Assembly (NCBI RefSeq): GCF_019130065.1
Contig: NZ_JAHSPG010000001.1
Coordinates: forward strand, 62,001 to 126,000
DNA length: 64,000 nucleotides
Source: Pinibacter aurantiacus
GTDB taxonomy: Bacteria > Bacteroidota > Bacteroidia > Chitinophagales > Chitinophagaceae
Direction of reading: 5' to 3'
Positions 52,256 through 61,560 of this stretch are shown here, one piece after another. The notes beneath the pieces were generated by a model, which was given only the letters and a program-made list of their open reading frames with translations, searched no databases and was not told where the DNA came from. The position numbers and the translations under genes are program-made. Within the stretch, counting starts at the first letter, position 1; each line of letters opens with the position of its first letter.

Positions 52256-54175
52256 CTCCACTACCGCTTCTTCGCCATACATTTGTCCCTTGTACTTTAA
52301 AGATGGTGATGGAAGAAATGCTCCCAAACCAAGCTTGCTCCATTTTTCATCTACTGATTTGATGGTTTCATCTGCGGCGACGATAATGTTCGGCCAGTCA
52401 CGCTGAAAGCCGTCCAGTTCTTTGGTTTTGCGCGTACCGTCCAGACCAAGGCAGGCAAAGGTTTTGCCGGTTTGCGTAAGCGAATCTCTTTTCACCAGGA
52501 ACGAATCACGTTTTGGATCAAGATTGTTACAGAAACGCCACAATGCAGTTGGCAGATCTTTCGCGTCCACCGTATGTTCAACATACAAGATCATTTTGAT
52601 GCCTTCCATTTCAGGAAGTTTGCAAAGCTGCTCATGCAACTCTTTTACGTGATGTCTTCTATCTTTTTCCACGGAAACAATAATGCAGCCAATACCATCT
52701 TTCAGCAGCGCTGTGTTCACGCTTTTTATTTCAGGATACAATTGGAGAAGTGTGTTTTCGTTCAAAGCAAATGCGGCAGGTGCCAACCAATTGCAATCTT
52801 CAATTTCTTCTTCCATTTTTTTGGTACCGTCAATACAGATCTTACCGCCAAAACCCAGTTTGTTGCAACTGTGGTCCAACACATCCATCGGGCCGGTGCT
52901 GATGATCACATCGTTTGCCACGTCTAAATTGGCGAACACATATTTCGCAAGTGCTTTGTAGTCCTGTATTTTAACATGCTGGTCTCCCAGCACCAAAATT
53001 TTGTTGAACATCATTTGCCCCGCTCCCCACATGGCGTTCATTACTTTCTGTCCCTGTCCGGCATATGATTTTTCTATCTGCGCAATCACCAGGTTATGGA
53101 ACACACCTTCAATCGGCATATCCATATCAATGATTTCCGGCACCATCGTCATTTTGATCGGTGCAAGGAAAATTCTTTCTGTCGCCTTTCCTAACCATGC
53201 GTCTTCTTGTGGTGGAATACCAACGATGGTCGCAGGATAAACCGCATTCTTTTTATGTGTAATAGCCGTGATGTGAAAACGCGGATACCAGTCTGGCAGT
53301 GAATAGTAGCCTGTATGATCACCGAACGGTCCTTCCCAAATCAGTTCATCATTTGGCTCAACATACCCTTCTATGATGAAGTCTGCATCGGCAGGCACTT
53401 CTATTTCAGGTTGTGTGATACATTTCACCAGCTCTACTTTCTTCTTGCGTAAGAAGCCGGCCAACATGTATTCATCTACATTTTCCGGTAATGGTGCAGT
53501 TGCACTATACGCATAAGCCGGGTCGCCGCCAAGTGCCACCGCCACCGGCATTCTTTTGTTCAACTTTTTATATTCGCTGAAATGTTTCGCGCTCACTTTG
53601 TGCTTGTGCCAGTGCATGCCGGTAAGCGTTGGGCTAAACACCTGCATGCGATACATACCCACATTTCTTGAATGGGTGTTGGGATCTTTTGTATGAATAA
53701 CCGGCAGGGTCACAAACGGGCCGCCGTCTTTCGGCCAGCAGGTAATCACCGGCAGTTTTGTGATATCCGGTGTCGCCATTACCACTTCCTGGCACTCGCC
53801 TCTTCCGCTTTTTACTTTGGGCATCCAGCTGGCAAACTGGCTCAGCTTCGGTAACAATTTCAGTTTGTCGATAATGTTTTCCTTTGGAGCGGACAGCATT
53901 TTAAACAGCCCTTCAATTTCTTTCGCTACATCGTCCAGGTGATTTACGCCCAGCGCCATGCACATGCGTTTTTCACTGCCGTATGCGTTCATAAGTACGG
54001 GGAAATCGTAGCCTGTATTTTCGAACAACAATGCCTTACCGCCATTGCCGCTTTTGCTTATCCTGTCTGTTATCTCTGCTATCTCGAGTGCCGGATTCAC
54101 GTATTCCTTAATGCGAACCAATTCTCCTGCACTTTCAAGCGCCTGTATAAATTCCTGCTGATTTTTGTATGCCAT
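52253..54175 (-). CDS. UbiD-family decarboxylase (menaquinone biosynthesis type)
   Basis: A 640-residue prenylated-FMN-dependent decarboxylase from the ATG at 54173-54175. UbiD features: FENTGYDFPVLMNAYGSEKRM, GRGECQEVVM, RNVGMYRMQVF, TGMHWHKHK, EGPFGDHTGYYSLP and GIPPQEDAWLGKATE. The long form (640 vs ~490 for UbiD) is typical of Bacteroidota proteins annotated as menaquinone biosynthesis decarboxylase. Its UbiX partner is not here. The exact substrate is an inference. Confidence 0.85.
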   Translation of the reverse strand: MAYKNQQEFIQALESAGELVRIKEYVNPALEIAEITDRISKSGNGGKALLFENTGYDFPVLMNAYGSEKRMCMALGVNHLDDVAKEIEGLFKMLSAPKENIIDKLKLLPKLSQFASWMPKVKSGRGECQEVVMATPDITKLPVITCWPKDGGPFVTLPVIHTKDPNTHSRNVGMYRMQVFSPTLTGMHWHKHKVSAKHFSEYKKLNKRMPVAVALGGDPAYAYSATAPLPENVDEYMLAGFLRKKKVELVKCITQPEIEVPADADFIIEGYVEPNDELIWEGPFGDHTGYYSLPDWYPRFHITAITHKKNAVYPATIVGIPPQEDAWLGKATERIFLAPIKMTMVPEIIDMDMPIEGVFHNLVIAQIEKSYAGQGQKVMNAMWGAGQMMFNKILVLGDQHVKIQDYKALAKYVFANLDVANDVIISTGPMDVLDHSCNKLGFGGKICIDGTKKMEEEIEDCNWLAPAAFALNENTLLQLYPEIKSVNTALLKDGIGCIIVSVEKDRRHHVKELHEQLCKLPEMEGIKMILYVEHTVDAKDLPTALWRFCNNLDPKRDSFLVKRDSLTQTGKTFACLGLDGTRKTKELDGFQRDWPNIIVAADETIKSVDEKWSKLGLGAFLPSPSLKYKGQMYGEEAVVE

Positions 54176-54191
54176 GGCTGCAAATGTACCC

Positions 54192-54501
54192 AATTTGAAA
54201 ATTTGAAGATTTGAAAATTTGAAAATGAGGGAGAGCGCAGATTTTCATGATTTGTCAAGATTTTTTTGATTTGAAATTTGACTTAACCAGCAATCGCAAA
54301 CTTCAAATCATCAACAATCATGAAAATCTGCGTGCCCGACTGAAGTCGTTCGGGCGGGCGTTCCTTCTCTCATATTTCGCCGCCACACATTAAATCTCAA
54401 GTCATACTCCCTTGAATGCCCAATTAACTTATATATAACAAAAAGCCCGATTCATTAAAAAATATCGCACATTTCATTTTCAAATCTTCAAATTTTCAAA
54501 T
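54192..54501. repeat. triple-nested repeat: TTTGAAAA arms, CGCAGATTTTC arms, GC palindrome
   Basis: Outer TTTGAAAA-type arms 54192-54227 and 54475-54501. Inner CGCAGATTTTCATGATT-type arms 54235-54259 and 54312-54332. The inner right arm is split by a 24-nt palindromic insert (54334-54357) flanked by GCGT on both sides. The gap also holds the leader of the plus-strand gene at 54545. Confidence 0.85.
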
Positions 54502-54544
54502 TAATAATTTGTAAGTTTGTTAATACACCCGACCACATGCTGCC

Positions 54545-56482
54545 ATGAAAAGACTGTTTATCTCGTGCATTGTAATTCTATTTCTTAGTCCGCAAATATT
54601 CGCCCAACAATTGTGCAACGGCAGCCTTGGCGATCCCGTGGTGAACATTACTTTTGGCAGCGGCAGCAATCCGGGGCCGGCGTTAAGCTCTTCAGTTACT
54701 ACTTACACTTACATAACAAGCGGCTGTCCCGGCGATGGTTCTTATACCATCAGCAACTTGGTTCAAAACTGTTTTAACGGCACCTGGCACACTGTCCGAA
54801 ATCATACTCCTAACGATGCGAGCGGCTATATGATGGTGGTAAATGCAGACTTCAATCCTAAGGATTTTTACACGCAAAAGGTTACGGGTTTGTGTGGAAA
54901 CACCACATACGAATTTGCAGCCTGGATAGTAAACTTGCTTACTAATGCACAAAGCTCGTGCGGCGGACCGGGTGTTGCGCAAGAGCCGGATCTGACCTTC
55001 AGAATAGAAACCACAACAGGCACTGTCCTCAGCTCGTATTCGACAGGCCAAATTCATTCGACTGCATCGCCTGATTGGAAACAATACGGTCTTTACTTTA
55101 AAACGCCCACAAATGTTGAAGAGGTAGTGATCCGAATGACCAACAACGCAAATGGCGGTTGCGGAAATGACCTGGCGTTGGATGATATAACCTTTCGTGC
55201 CTGCGGTCCTATGTTGAATGCAGGAGACGCAACAACCCACAGTTCCAGCGTGAATCAATGCGAGAATGCGTTATCGCCGGTACAGTTGGAGGCAACCGTT
55301 ACGTCCGGTTATAACAATCCCACTTATCAATGGCAGAAAAGTATCGATAATGGCGCTACATGGTCAGATATTCCCGGCGCTACTACCACTACCCTTAATT
55401 TCACTCCAGCCGGAAAAGGTGTGGCTCTATACCGTATCGCATCTGCAGAACTGGGGAACATCAATTCATCAGCGTGCAGAATTGTATCGAACGTGGTAAC
55501 TGTTACGGTTAATGCTATTCCGGTGACGGGCATCGGCTCCAACAGTCCGGTTTGTGATAACAATACACTGAAACTTTCCGCCAATGCAGGCAAAAGTTTC
55601 GCCTGGACAGGGCCAAACAGCTTTACGTCAATCGACCAAAACCCAACATTGACGGCACACGGGGTTAACGCAGGAACTTATAAACTAGCTTATACTGATA
55701 ACAATAACTGCTCCACGACCGGCTCTGTCGATGTAGCAGTAAATCCGCTGCCGGTAATAACTGCCAGTGAAGATGTGGCTATTTGCAGCGGTGAGTCGAC
55801 CAACCTGCAAGCCACCGGCGGCGCCAATTATGTGTGGTCGCCACCAACAGGATTATCAAGTTCAGGTATTGCAAATCCTGTCGCATCTCCAACTCAAACG
55901 ACGACTTATCATGTTTCTGCATCTGACGTGAACGGATGTACGGGCTCTGATGACGTTATAGTAACGGTTTGGAAAAATCCCATTGCTGATGCTGGTCCCG
56001 ACAGAAAAATATTAGAGGGGCAATATATCACACTAAACGGCTCCGCTTCGGGTGATGATATCAGTTATAGCTGGCAACCGCTTACGGACATTTCCGGCGA
56101 AACCACCTTGCAGCCAACCGTGAACCCCTCGAAAGATGCTACTTATACCCTGGTCGTAACATCAACGCATAATTGCCCCCCAGCCACCGATGATGTTTTT
56201 GTCAAAGTATTTAAAAAACTCATCGTACCCAATGCATTTTCTCCAAATGGAGATGGGGCAAATGACTATTGGCGCCTCGAATCATTGCAGGTCTATCCAA
56301 CATCTACAGTAAAGGTCTATAACAGGTTTGGCCAATGTGTTTTTTCGGCCATCGGAGCCGATTCGCCAATTTGGGATGGAAAATTTCAAGGCAAACCATG
56401 CCCTATGGGTGGTTATTCCTACGTAATTGATTTAAAGAATGGCACGCCGGTGTTGACGGGAATGTTGTTTATTGTGCTGTAG
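54545..56482 (+). CDS. secreted adhesin-like protein with gliding-motility/T9SS C-terminal domain
   Basis: A 645-residue protein. Signal peptide MKRLFISCIVILFLSPQIFAQ. An N-terminal jelly-roll-like region to ~225 (LCGNTTYEFAAWIVNLL, DDITFRACG) is followed by Ig/PKD-like repeats (CENALSPVQLEATVTSG, PVCDNNTLKLSANAG, ICSGESTNLQATGG). It ends with the gliding motility-associated C-terminal domain (VPNAFSPNGDGANDYWRLE, VKVYNRFGQCVF, WDGKFQGKPCPMGGYSYVI). That end is the sorting signal for the type IX secretion system, so it is likely surface-attached or secreted. Ligand unknown. Confidence 0.88.
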   Translation: MKRLFISCIVILFLSPQIFAQQLCNGSLGDPVVNITFGSGSNPGPALSSSVTTYTYITSGCPGDGSYTISNLVQNCFNGTWHTVRNHTPNDASGYMMVVNADFNPKDFYTQKVTGLCGNTTYEFAAWIVNLLTNAQSSCGGPGVAQEPDLTFRIETTTGTVLSSYSTGQIHSTASPDWKQYGLYFKTPTNVEEVVIRMTNNANGGCGNDLALDDITFRACGPMLNAGDATTHSSSVNQCENALSPVQLEATVTSGYNNPTYQWQKSIDNGATWSDIPGATTTTLNFTPAGKGVALYRIASAELGNINSSACRIVSNVVTVTVNAIPVTGIGSNSPVCDNNTLKLSANAGKSFAWTGPNSFTSIDQNPTLTAHGVNAGTYKLAYTDNNNCSTTGSVDVAVNPLPVITASEDVAICSGESTNLQATGGANYVWSPPTGLSSSGIANPVASPTQTTTYHVSASDVNGCTGSDDVIVTVWKNPIADAGPDRKILEGQYITLNGSASGDDISYSWQPLTDISGETTLQPTVNPSKDATYTLVVTSTHNCPPATDDVFVKVFKKLIVPNAFSPNGDGANDYWRLESLQVYPTSTVKVYNRFGQCVFSAIGADSPIWDGKFQGKPCPMGGYSYVIDLKNGTPVLTGMLFIVL

Positions 56483-56489
56483 ATTTATG

Positions 56490-56603
56490 CGGAACGCTTA
56501 ATGCCCAATGCTTAAAGCTAGTTGAAATTCAGATCTTGCCGATAAGTATTCAAATGACAAGAAAATGGGAGGTCTTTTGCTCTAGGCATTAAGCGTTATG
56601 CGT
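56490..56603. repeat. GCGTTAA-type inverted repeat after the adhesin gene
   Basis: Left arm 56490-56520 and right arm 56583-56603 carry AACGCTTAATGCC-like units in inverted order. Confidence 0.65.
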
Positions 56604-56619
56604 CCTGCATGTAGAATAA

Positions 56620-56652
56620 AAAAAGTCAATGAAAAACTTCATTGACTTTTTT
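56620..56652. terminator. strong intrinsic terminator
   Basis: AAAAAGTCAATGAA pairs perfectly with TTCATTGACTTTTT around AAAC and is followed by T, with A before it, so it can act in both directions. Confidence 0.9.
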
Positions 56653-56670
56653 GCGATAAGGCTTTAATTA

Positions 56671-56830
56671 ATTGAAAGTTGAAAGTTGAAAATTGAAAAT
56701 TGAAAATTATTGGAAACCGGATTGTGAATGCTATTCGAAATATCGGGCGAATACGATTCGATACATTGGGCGAATGCGATTCGCCCCTACGGTCAATTAA
56801 TTCTCAACTCTCCATTCTCCACTCTCAACT
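56671..56830. repeat. composite repeat block with GGGCGAAT hairpin
   Basis: TTGAAAA arm 56671-56707. A degenerate GGGCGAATACGATTCG is at 56745-56760, the intact GGGCGAAT/ATTCGCCC hairpin plus CTAC at 56768-56790 (identical to 10945-10967), and a TCTCAAC-type arm at about 56800-56830. Confidence 0.75.
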
Positions 56831-56831
56831 A

Positions 56832-57674
56832 CTAATAAACTCTCGTTGGGCAACCCAATCCTTTCGGTGCACGGCCGTTATTGCCAATGCCGATGCTCAG
56901 TGAGAAGCCAGAAAAATAGTACCAGTCTTTTCTGTTAGCGCCGCCTCTCTGCGTACCATCTACAGGATATGTGGGATCTCCGTCTTTTAATTCACCGCCA
57001 CGATAGGCCATTTCAACTGCCAGCGGACCTTTTGCAGCAAGCAATGCATCATGGTCAACATATGTTCTGCTTACATCATCAAGATAGTCTGTCAGAGCAG
57101 GTCTGAAGCCCATTTCATAACCAAGAACGAGGTTGTCTGCCAGTTTGAAATGTAAGCCAAAACCAAAGGGAATGGTGAACTGTGTGAGATGATAATTTTT
57201 TCTGTCAGGATATTGCGCGAGACCTTGTCCTTCTGTGCTTAATGGCTGAAGAAAAACTTTTCTGCCCAATGTATCATAGCTGTAAGGATTGAAATGATAA
57301 AAACCAATGCCGGCAAACACATAAGGGCTTAATCTTTTCTCAGAAAGATCTAAGAAATCATATTGCGCCAAAACCTGTCCTTCCGTTATGTTGCTTTGAA
57401 AATTAAGGTTACGTGCTTTTCTATAGAAGTTGTCGCTGTTCTTATCATCGGCACCAATTTTACCGAACATCATTCCTGCTTTTACAGAAAGGTGATTATT
57501 CAAATCATATTGCGCGCCCAGGCCAAATGCGGCCTTGGAACCACTGAATGTGTATCGCTTGTCCTGCAGATCTCCCTGGTAGTTTGCCAACCCACCAAAC
57601 AACGTAACATGAAATGGCTGAGCCATCGATAACAGAGGGAGTACTGTGATTAAAAGGATGAGTAATTTTTTCAT
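56832..57674 (-). CDS. outer membrane beta-barrel protein (DUF6089-like)
   Basis: A 280-residue exported protein (signal MKKLLILLITVLPLLSMAQ). DUF6089 pattern: FGGLANYQGDLQDKRYTFSGSKAA at the start, SPYVFAGIGFYHFNPYSYDTLG and PFGFGLHFKLADNLVLGYEMGFRPALTDYLDDVS. A Bacteroidota-specific barrel of unknown role. The stop is just after a TCTCAAC-type repeat arm. Confidence 0.75.
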   Translation of the reverse strand: MKKLLILLITVLPLLSMAQPFHVTLFGGLANYQGDLQDKRYTFSGSKAAFGLGAQYDLNNHLSVKAGMMFGKIGADDKNSDNFYRKARNLNFQSNITEGQVLAQYDFLDLSEKRLSPYVFAGIGFYHFNPYSYDTLGRKVFLQPLSTEGQGLAQYPDRKNYHLTQFTIPFGFGLHFKLADNLVLGYEMGFRPALTDYLDDVSRTYVDHDALLAAKGPLAVEMAYRGGELKDGDPTYPVDGTQRGGANRKDWYYFSGFSLSIGIGNNGRAPKGLGCPTRVY

Positions 57675-57860
57675 AATTTATTAACGGTATATCTCGCTAA
57701 ACAATTTTTAAGCCAGTTTTTTACACAAGGCCCAAACAAACTTTTAAAAACCACTCAGGTAAGCAGCCAGATAGTTTTAATAACGGCTATAAGGGAAGGG
57801 ACATTATTGGGTAATGCAGTCAAAAAATCACGATTCTTTTATGGATATAGGTTTTTAGCC

Positions 57861-57898
57861 GTTTTCACAACTCAAAAACTCATAACTCACAACTAACA
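57861..57898. repeat. solitary GTTGTTA-type arm (reverse orientation)
   Basis: Degenerate AACTCAC/AACTAAC units in the 57675-57937 gap. No pair seen; the rest of the gap is AT-rich and featureless. Confidence 0.5.
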
Positions 57899-57937
57899 AC
57901 TTCGTGAGGATATAGCGGTAACGTAAAAAATGAAACT

Positions 57938-58423
57938 TTATTGTAAATCGGTCGCAGAAAATGATAATGGCAGCAAAATATCCGCATCGGCTAATATGTA
58001 AACTTCGCCTGTTTCACCTGCGAGAATCAATCGCATACTTTGCTTTACGCGCAGTTGAAACTCATGCAATGTTTGCCTGCAAACACCACAGGGAGTAATG
58101 GGATGATCGCTTTCCAACTCAGCGCTCTTGTAGCTTATCGCCATGGTATTGATGGCCACATTTGGAAATAGAGAAGACGCAGTTGACAGCAATGTTCGTT
58201 CAGCACAAATGCCAACAGGGTACGAAGCATTTTCCTGGTTGGCTCCTACTATAATTTCGCCGTTGGCAAGTTTTGCCGCGGCGCCCACATTGAATTTTGA
58301 ATAAGGAGCATATGCCAGACCGGTTGCCTCAATTGCCTTCCGCAGCAACAAAGCATCATCCGGTTGCAACTCGTTTATGGAGTTATATTTTTCGAAAACG
58401 AGGTTTATGTGTTTTTGCTCCAT
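57938..58423 (-). CDS. cdd: cytidine deaminase
   Basis: A 161-residue zinc enzyme of pyrimidine salvage. C73-A-E75 (GICAERTLLS) and P-C112-G-V-C115 (TPCGVCRQTLHEF) form the zinc site and catalytic glutamate; NVGAAAKLANGEIIVGANQENASYP is the substrate loop. It deaminates cytidine/deoxycytidine to uridine. The length is typical of the eukaryote-like dimer/tetramer class. Monocistronic between repeats. Confidence 0.93.
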   Translation of the reverse strand: MEQKHINLVFEKYNSINELQPDDALLLRKAIEATGLAYAPYSKFNVGAAAKLANGEIIVGANQENASYPVGICAERTLLSTASSLFPNVAINTMAISYKSAELESDHPITPCGVCRQTLHEFQLRVKQSMRLILAGETGEVYILADADILLPLSFSATDLQ

Positions 58424-58436
58424 GATAGTACTTTGA

Positions 58437-58585
58437 GAACGGAACGCAGATTTTCAAGATTTTCATGATCATTATGATTTAAGAATTTGTGTGTTTGCCA
58501 TGACGACATTTAACACCTTAACAGTCTAACAATCTCAAATCAAAAGATCATAACAAATCATGACGATCATGAAAATCTGCGTTCT
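58437..58585. repeat. CGCAGATTTTCATGATT-type inverted repeat
   Basis: Arms 58437-58480 and 58547-58585 are inverted over about 40 nt with mismatches. It lies between cdd and lepB. Confidence 0.8.
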
Positions 58586-58593
58586 ATGTTCTA

Positions 58594-60150
58594 CTATTTA
58601 ATCGTTTTAAACAATCTCTTCCATCTGATTCCTTTTTCCCAGCTCATCCATATCAATGATGCGGAACCTACTATGTGATCTTCGGGAACAAAGCCCCAGT
58701 AGCGGGAATCCTGTGAACCGTGGCGGTTATCTCCCATCATCCAGTAATAATTCATTTTAAATGTATACTGGTTGGTTTGAACATCGTTAATGTAATACTT
58801 GCCGTCACGCACTTCCAGCTTATTGCCTTCGTAGGTGCGGATGGCTCTCTCGTATACGGAATAATTCTGCGGCGTCAAAGTAAGCGTTGCGCCCTTTGCA
58901 GGTATCCACAGCGGCCCGAAATCATCAACTGTCCATTTGTGCAGTGTGTCGTATGGCCAGGTCACCTGTCCCCACATTTGCGCAGGGATGTCCGAAGGCT
59001 GCTGCAACTGTGGTTTTACCGTTTTTGCAAGGCCGTTCTTTCTCATTTTATCTATCGCTTCCTGCGTTAACAACATTGTAAATTTGTTGCCACCGTAAGG
59101 TTGAAATTCTTCCGGATTCTCAATGTCGATATTGTATTCGTCCTTCATGATCTGCGGATCCAGCGGCTGACCTGAAGTTTCGATCTCGTAAGGAATTTCA
59201 GATTGCGGCGGAATAAAATTTTGTTGGCCGTTGATATACACAACTCCCTCTTTAATCTCCAGTGTATCACCTGCAATCGCTACACATCTTTTAATGTAAT
59301 TCTCTTTTTTATCTACCGGGCGAATAACCAGCGGATATGTTTCAGGATCGTTCAGTATGATATTTCGACCAATATTGATGTCACCGTTACCTAAGCGGCG
59401 GGCAACGTCATAATACGGATCTTTCGACTGGAATTCTTCTTTGTTGATTACGGTATCTCCTGTCGGGAAATTGAAAACGACCACATCGTTTCTGTTAACC
59501 GGAGATGCGAACCAACGAATGTATGGCAACTTTACAATTTCTGTATAAGATTTGCCGTTGCCAAATGGCATGGTATGATGCACGAAAGGCACTGCCAGCG
59601 GCGTATTCGGAATGCGCGGACCATATTTGAATTTGCTTACAAACAGGAAGTCGTTTATGAGCAATGTTTTTTCCATTGAACCGGTAGGAATGGTATAGGC
59701 CTCAAAAACAAATGTCCTGATAAGTGTAGCAGCCACTACCGCAAAAATACCGGCGTCGATCCATTCACGTGACGTTGATTTTCTGTGTTTCTTTACCACT
59801 GCGGAGCCTAAAAAGCGATCGTCTTTATTGGCTGCGATGTAGGGGAAATAAAGAAACGGCACCAAAGCCGCTGCAGCATGTTCCCAAAATGCAAACTTGC
59901 CAAATACTTTTACCCACTCTATAAAAATGCCCATGGTGATGAACCAGCCCACGATGGGGATAAATTGCCAGTAAACCCAATGTACGGGCCTGTCTGCCAA
60001 CTTTTGCATTACATAAGTATTGTAAAAAGGTACATAAGCTTTCCAGGTAGGAACTCCTGCTTTTTTAAACATCCCCGCTATACCAAATGCGGGCAGCATA
60101 ACCAGTAAAATCGAGATAAGAAATAGTACAAAAAGCTGATGGGACGACAT
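58594..60150 (-). CDS. lepB: signal peptidase I with N-terminal DUF5684 membrane domain
   Basis: A 518-residue enzyme that cleaves Sec signal peptides on the periplasmic side. An N-terminal domain with three or four helices (1-110, DUF5684-like) precedes the catalytic part. Serine S158 (IPTGSMEKTLL) and lysine K287 (YIKRCVAIAGD) form the dyad, and MMGDNRHGSQDSRYWGFVP is the C-terminal box. It is longer than the E. coli enzyme because of the membrane domain and a central insertion (about 300-440), as common in Bacteroidota. Confidence 0.92.
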   Translation of the reverse strand: MSSHQLFVLFLISILLVMLPAFGIAGMFKKAGVPTWKAYVPFYNTYVMQKLADRPVHWVYWQFIPIVGWFITMGIFIEWVKVFGKFAFWEHAAAALVPFLYFPYIAANKDDRFLGSAVVKKHRKSTSREWIDAGIFAVVAATLIRTFVFEAYTIPTGSMEKTLLINDFLFVSKFKYGPRIPNTPLAVPFVHHTMPFGNGKSYTEIVKLPYIRWFASPVNRNDVVVFNFPTGDTVINKEEFQSKDPYYDVARRLGNGDINIGRNIILNDPETYPLVIRPVDKKENYIKRCVAIAGDTLEIKEGVVYINGQQNFIPPQSEIPYEIETSGQPLDPQIMKDEYNIDIENPEEFQPYGGNKFTMLLTQEAIDKMRKNGLAKTVKPQLQQPSDIPAQMWGQVTWPYDTLHKWTVDDFGPLWIPAKGATLTLTPQNYSVYERAIRTYEGNKLEVRDGKYYINDVQTNQYTFKMNYYWMMGDNRHGSQDSRYWGFVPEDHIVGSASLIWMSWEKGIRWKRLFKTIK

Positions 60151-60292
60151 TCAATTGTTTTTTTAAAATTGGACAAAAATACCATTCTGCCTGAAAAGTA
60201 CAGAAGAAATTGATTCCGTGTACTTTATTGGCGCAGAAAATGATTCTTAATGTTTGTAACAGAAGTAATTGAAATATTACAGGCCGGGATAT

Positions 60293-60517
60293 CAATTAAT
60301 AATTAATAAAGAATAATTAATAGGTGTGTCAGCGGATGTTCTTGGTACCCTTCCTGCATTTGTGATATCATTTAGATATGGTCGCTGCTATTTCAGGATT
60401 TTCAAAAAAATAAGAAACCCTGACAGTTTTTTTGAAACCTATCAGGGTTAATACTCAGCGGATGCAACAATCAATTTCGCAAACCGCCTATTAATTATTC
60501 TTTATTAATTATTAATT
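60293..60517. repeat. AT-type inverted repeat enclosing an AACCCTGA hairpin
   Basis: Left arm 60293-60327 (inner edge AATTAATAGGTGT) and right arm 60484-60517, which supplies the TAA stop of the fumarylacetoacetate-hydrolase gene. Between them 60416-60449 forms AACCCTGACAG / CTATCAGGGTT. The lepB upstream region is 60151-60292. Confidence 0.8.
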
Positions 60518-61370
60518 ACCTCGTCCACGCTTTCGCCACTTGTCTCGAAACGCCCAATCCATCAATCCCCAGCTCCATTACATCTCCTGGCTTAACGTAC
60601 ACATTCGGATTCATTCCCAAACCTACTCCGGCAGGTGTTCCGGTGGAAATGATATCACCCGGAAGCAGGGTCATGAATTTGCTAACATAAGCAATAACAA
60701 CTGCTACATTGAAGATGAAGTTGGAAGTATTGCCGTCCTGCATGGATTTGCCGTTGAGTGTTAACCAAAGACGCAGATTGTTTACATCTTTAACCTCATC
60801 TTTAGTGGCCAGGAATGGGCCCATTGGTGCGAAGGTATCGCAACCTTTACCCTTATCCCAGGTACCGTTTCTTTCCAATTGAAATTCTCTTTCGCTGATA
60901 TCATTGTGAAGACAATATCCTGCCACATAATCCATCGCGTCTTTCTCTTCCACATAGGAAGCTTTTTTGCCAATAACAACCGCAAGTTCTACTTCCCAGT
61001 CTGTTTTCACAGAATTCTTTGGAATAACCACTTCATCGTATGGCCCGCACAATGCAGTTGTTGATTTCATAAAAATTACCGGCTCCGGAGGCAATGCAGC
61101 GCCTGTTTCTTTCGCGTGATCGGCGTAGTTCAATCCGATGCACACGATTTTAGATGGTCTTGCCAACGGCGCTCCAAGGCGGCTTCCCGCAGGAATTTCT
61201 TTTAAAGAACCTTTATTCTTTTCTACAAATTCTGCAAGACGCTTAAGACCGTCTGTTGCGAAAAATTTTTCATTGTAATCTTCACCAAAATCAGATGTAT
61301 CGTATTGCACACCGTTGATGATAACACCTGTTTTTTCCTGTTCAAAACTACCGTAACGAATAAGTTTCAT
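60516..61370 (-). CDS. fumarylacetoacetate hydrolase family protein
   Basis: A 284-residue FAH-fold metalloenzyme. Characteristic parts: KIVCIGLNYADHAKE, the metal ligands in WEVELAVVIGK (E-x-E), GYCLHNDISEREFQ and STGTPAGVGLG near the end. Family members hydrolyse or cleave 2,4-diketo acids. Beside a short-chain dehydrogenase, a role in sugar-acid breakdown such as 2,4-diketo-3-deoxy-L-fuconate hydrolase is a reasonable but unproven guess. Confidence 0.85.
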   Translation of the reverse strand: MKLIRYGSFEQEKTGVIINGVQYDTSDFGEDYNEKFFATDGLKRLAEFVEKNKGSLKEIPAGSRLGAPLARPSKIVCIGLNYADHAKETGAALPPEPVIFMKSTTALCGPYDEVVIPKNSVKTDWEVELAVVIGKKASYVEEKDAMDYVAGYCLHNDISEREFQLERNGTWDKGKGCDTFAPMGPFLATKDEVKDVNNLRLWLTLNGKSMQDGNTSNFIFNVAVVIAYVSKFMTLLPGDIISTGTPAGVGLGMNPNVYVKPGDVMELGIDGLGVSRQVAKAWTR

Positions 61371-61388
61371 TGAATGATTTTTTTGAGA

Positions 61389-61556
61389 GAGGGAACGCAG
61401 ATTTTCAAGATTGTCATGATTGTTATGATTCTTCTTTTTATACTACGTTCTAAATTTTATTATTGAATCGAACACAAATTTATAGAGTCTGGGAAATGCA
61501 ATGATTCTTCAAAAAATCCTGGCAAATCATGACAATCTTGAAAATCTGCGTTCTGT
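61389..61556. repeat. CGCAGATTTTCAAGATT-type inverted repeat
   Basis: Arms 61389-61431 and 61520-61556 are inverted. The right arm ends 5 nt before the SDR stop (61561-61563). It separates the SDR and FAH genes of the same strand. Confidence 0.8.
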
Positions 61557-61560
61557 TCTA

